Assembly: GCF_032190635.1 (NCBI RefSeq)
Contig: NZ_JAVLAS010000003.1
Coordinates: forward strand, 1 to 42,013
Direction of reading: 5' to 3'
Length of the DNA stretch: 42,013 nucleotides
From: Levilactobacillus zymae
Lineage (GTDB): Bacteria; Bacillota; Bacilli; Lactobacillales; Lactobacillaceae
Made by a program: the position numbers and the translations under genes. The notes under the pieces are model-generated. The model was not told the DNA's origin. It saw only the letters and a program-made list of their open reading frames with translations, and searched no databases. Positions 41,490 to 42,013 of the stretch are shown one piece after another. Each line of letters begins with the position of its first letter. The first letter of the stretch is position 1.

Positions 41490-41984
41490 TCAGCTGTTGA
41501 TAGCTCCTATAAATTTGAGATGGCCTTGGCTAATTAGTGAGTTCGGACTACTCCCTAACTGACCATTAGGTACCGGCAAGTCTAAATTTTCATAATACTG
41601 TTGCCATTCAGGCAAAACAGAGCCGTTAGGGCCAAATACCATTGGGGATAGATGAAATATATTTTCATCTTTAAATGCATTAACCACGTAGTCCGAACAG
41701 TAATATCCTGGCTGATCTAATCTGAAGCTCGGATTGTATGGTGCTTCTAACATGGACTTGGCTCGTTTTAGTATTTTGAGGGGATTTATTAAAGGGCTAC
41801 TCTTCCGATAAACGTCAATCAATCCTTCTTCGGAAATAAATAGATCTAACGGTTGACGAATGCAACCATGGTCTTTGGTTGCATGGAGAACAAAAAAGTC
41901 AGTGCCTTCTTTTTCTACTATCCCGATATGGTAATAAGCTAGTGGTCGATCTAAAAACGTTTGTTTTGTGCCTCTAATGATCAT
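41490..41984 (-). CDS. YiiX-like permuted NlpC/P60 cysteine hydrolase, possibly partial
   Basis: 164 residues from ATG 41984, but the frame stays open to the window edge (KKAQNKLSEMIIRG), so the true start may lie outside. Family features: early RGTKQTFLDRPLAYYHIGIV (catalytic His), VLHATKDHGCIRQPLD, and APYNPSFRLDQPGYYCSDYV with the catalytic Cys, in the order of the permuted YiiX/YebB group of papain-like hydrolases. Substrates in this group are poorly known (cell-wall peptides or lipids). No signal peptide is visible in the part seen. It faces the topoisomerase fragment. Confidence 0.65.
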   Translation of the reverse strand: MIIRGTKQTFLDRPLAYYHIGIVEKEGTDFFVLHATKDHGCIRQPLDLFISEEGLIDVYRKSSPLINPLKILKRAKSMLEAPYNPSFRLDQPGYYCSDYVVNAFKDENIFHLSPMVFGPNGSVLPEWQQYYENLDLPVPNGQLGSSPNSLISQGHLKFIGAINS

Positions 41985-42013
41985 CTCTGACAGTTTATTT
42001 TGTGCTTTTTTAA

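Overview
The window looks like a member of the Lactobacillaceae, probably a Lentilactobacillus of the buchneri group. It is AT-rich and carries the lactobacillar fatty-acid synthesis (FAS II) operon in its usual gene order with a FabT-type operator. Nearly every insertion-sequence family common in this group is present (IS30, IS3, IS4, IS110, IS256, ISL3). The 36-bp type II-A CRISPR repeat matches the L. buchneri repeat as I remember it; the genus call is from memory and was not searched.

Region 1 (1-6.2 kb): a biotin unit (bioY, birA) under a promoter that overlaps a BirA-type operator, a decayed CHY zinc-finger remnant, and cfa on the opposite strand. An IS30 copy now sits exactly where the cfa -35 box should be. 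Next come a 7-repeat type I-E CRISPR array without cas genes and an IS4 transposase whose 3' end is cut off at the last CRISPR repeat.

Region 2 (6.2-17.5 kb): the FAS II operon fabZ1-fabT-fabH-acpP-fabD-fabG-fabF-accB-[IS30]-fabZ2-accC-accD-accA-fabI. BirA (region 1) biotinylates AccB, AccABCD makes malonyl-CoA, FabD loads it on AcpP, FabH/FabF condense, FabG, FabZ and FabI complete the cycle, and FabT represses through a 27-bp palindrome. A 1179-bp IS30 element is inserted within the last codons of accB and replaces its C-terminal residues. The second FabZ homologue has Gln where FabZ1 has its catalytic His.

Region 3 (17.5-25.2 kb): a nest of mobile elements. An IS110 element is split by an IS30 copy and flanked by an IS256 element with a clear 8-bp duplication. 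A frameshifted ISL3 transposase gene is split by a second copy of the accB-type IS30. An IS3 element lacks its left end, and its right end cuts into a type II-A CRISPR array of which only two spacers remain.

Region 4 (25.3-32.2 kb): a serine resolvase followed by a secretion-leader/SufB-fragment chimera, a MarC-family membrane protein, four more IS30-family elements, and a series of short promoter-terminator units that look like tandem small RNA genes, two of whose boundaries were hit by IS30 elements.

Region 5 (32.2-42 kb): plasmid backbone. It holds ParA with a small partner protein and a centromere-like tract of 8-bp repeats, a GIY-YIG nuclease, a broken replication-protein remnant, a RelB/PemK-like toxin-antitoxin pair, two small mobilization accessory genes (one frameshifted), an RSF1010-like oriT, a MOBQ relaxase, a topoisomerase III lacking its Toprim domain, and a YiiX-like hydrolase at the edge. 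A degraded mobilizable plasmid therefore lies beside a core operon. Whether it is an integrated plasmid or a large plasmid cannot be decided from the window. No tRNA, rRNA or cas gene was seen.
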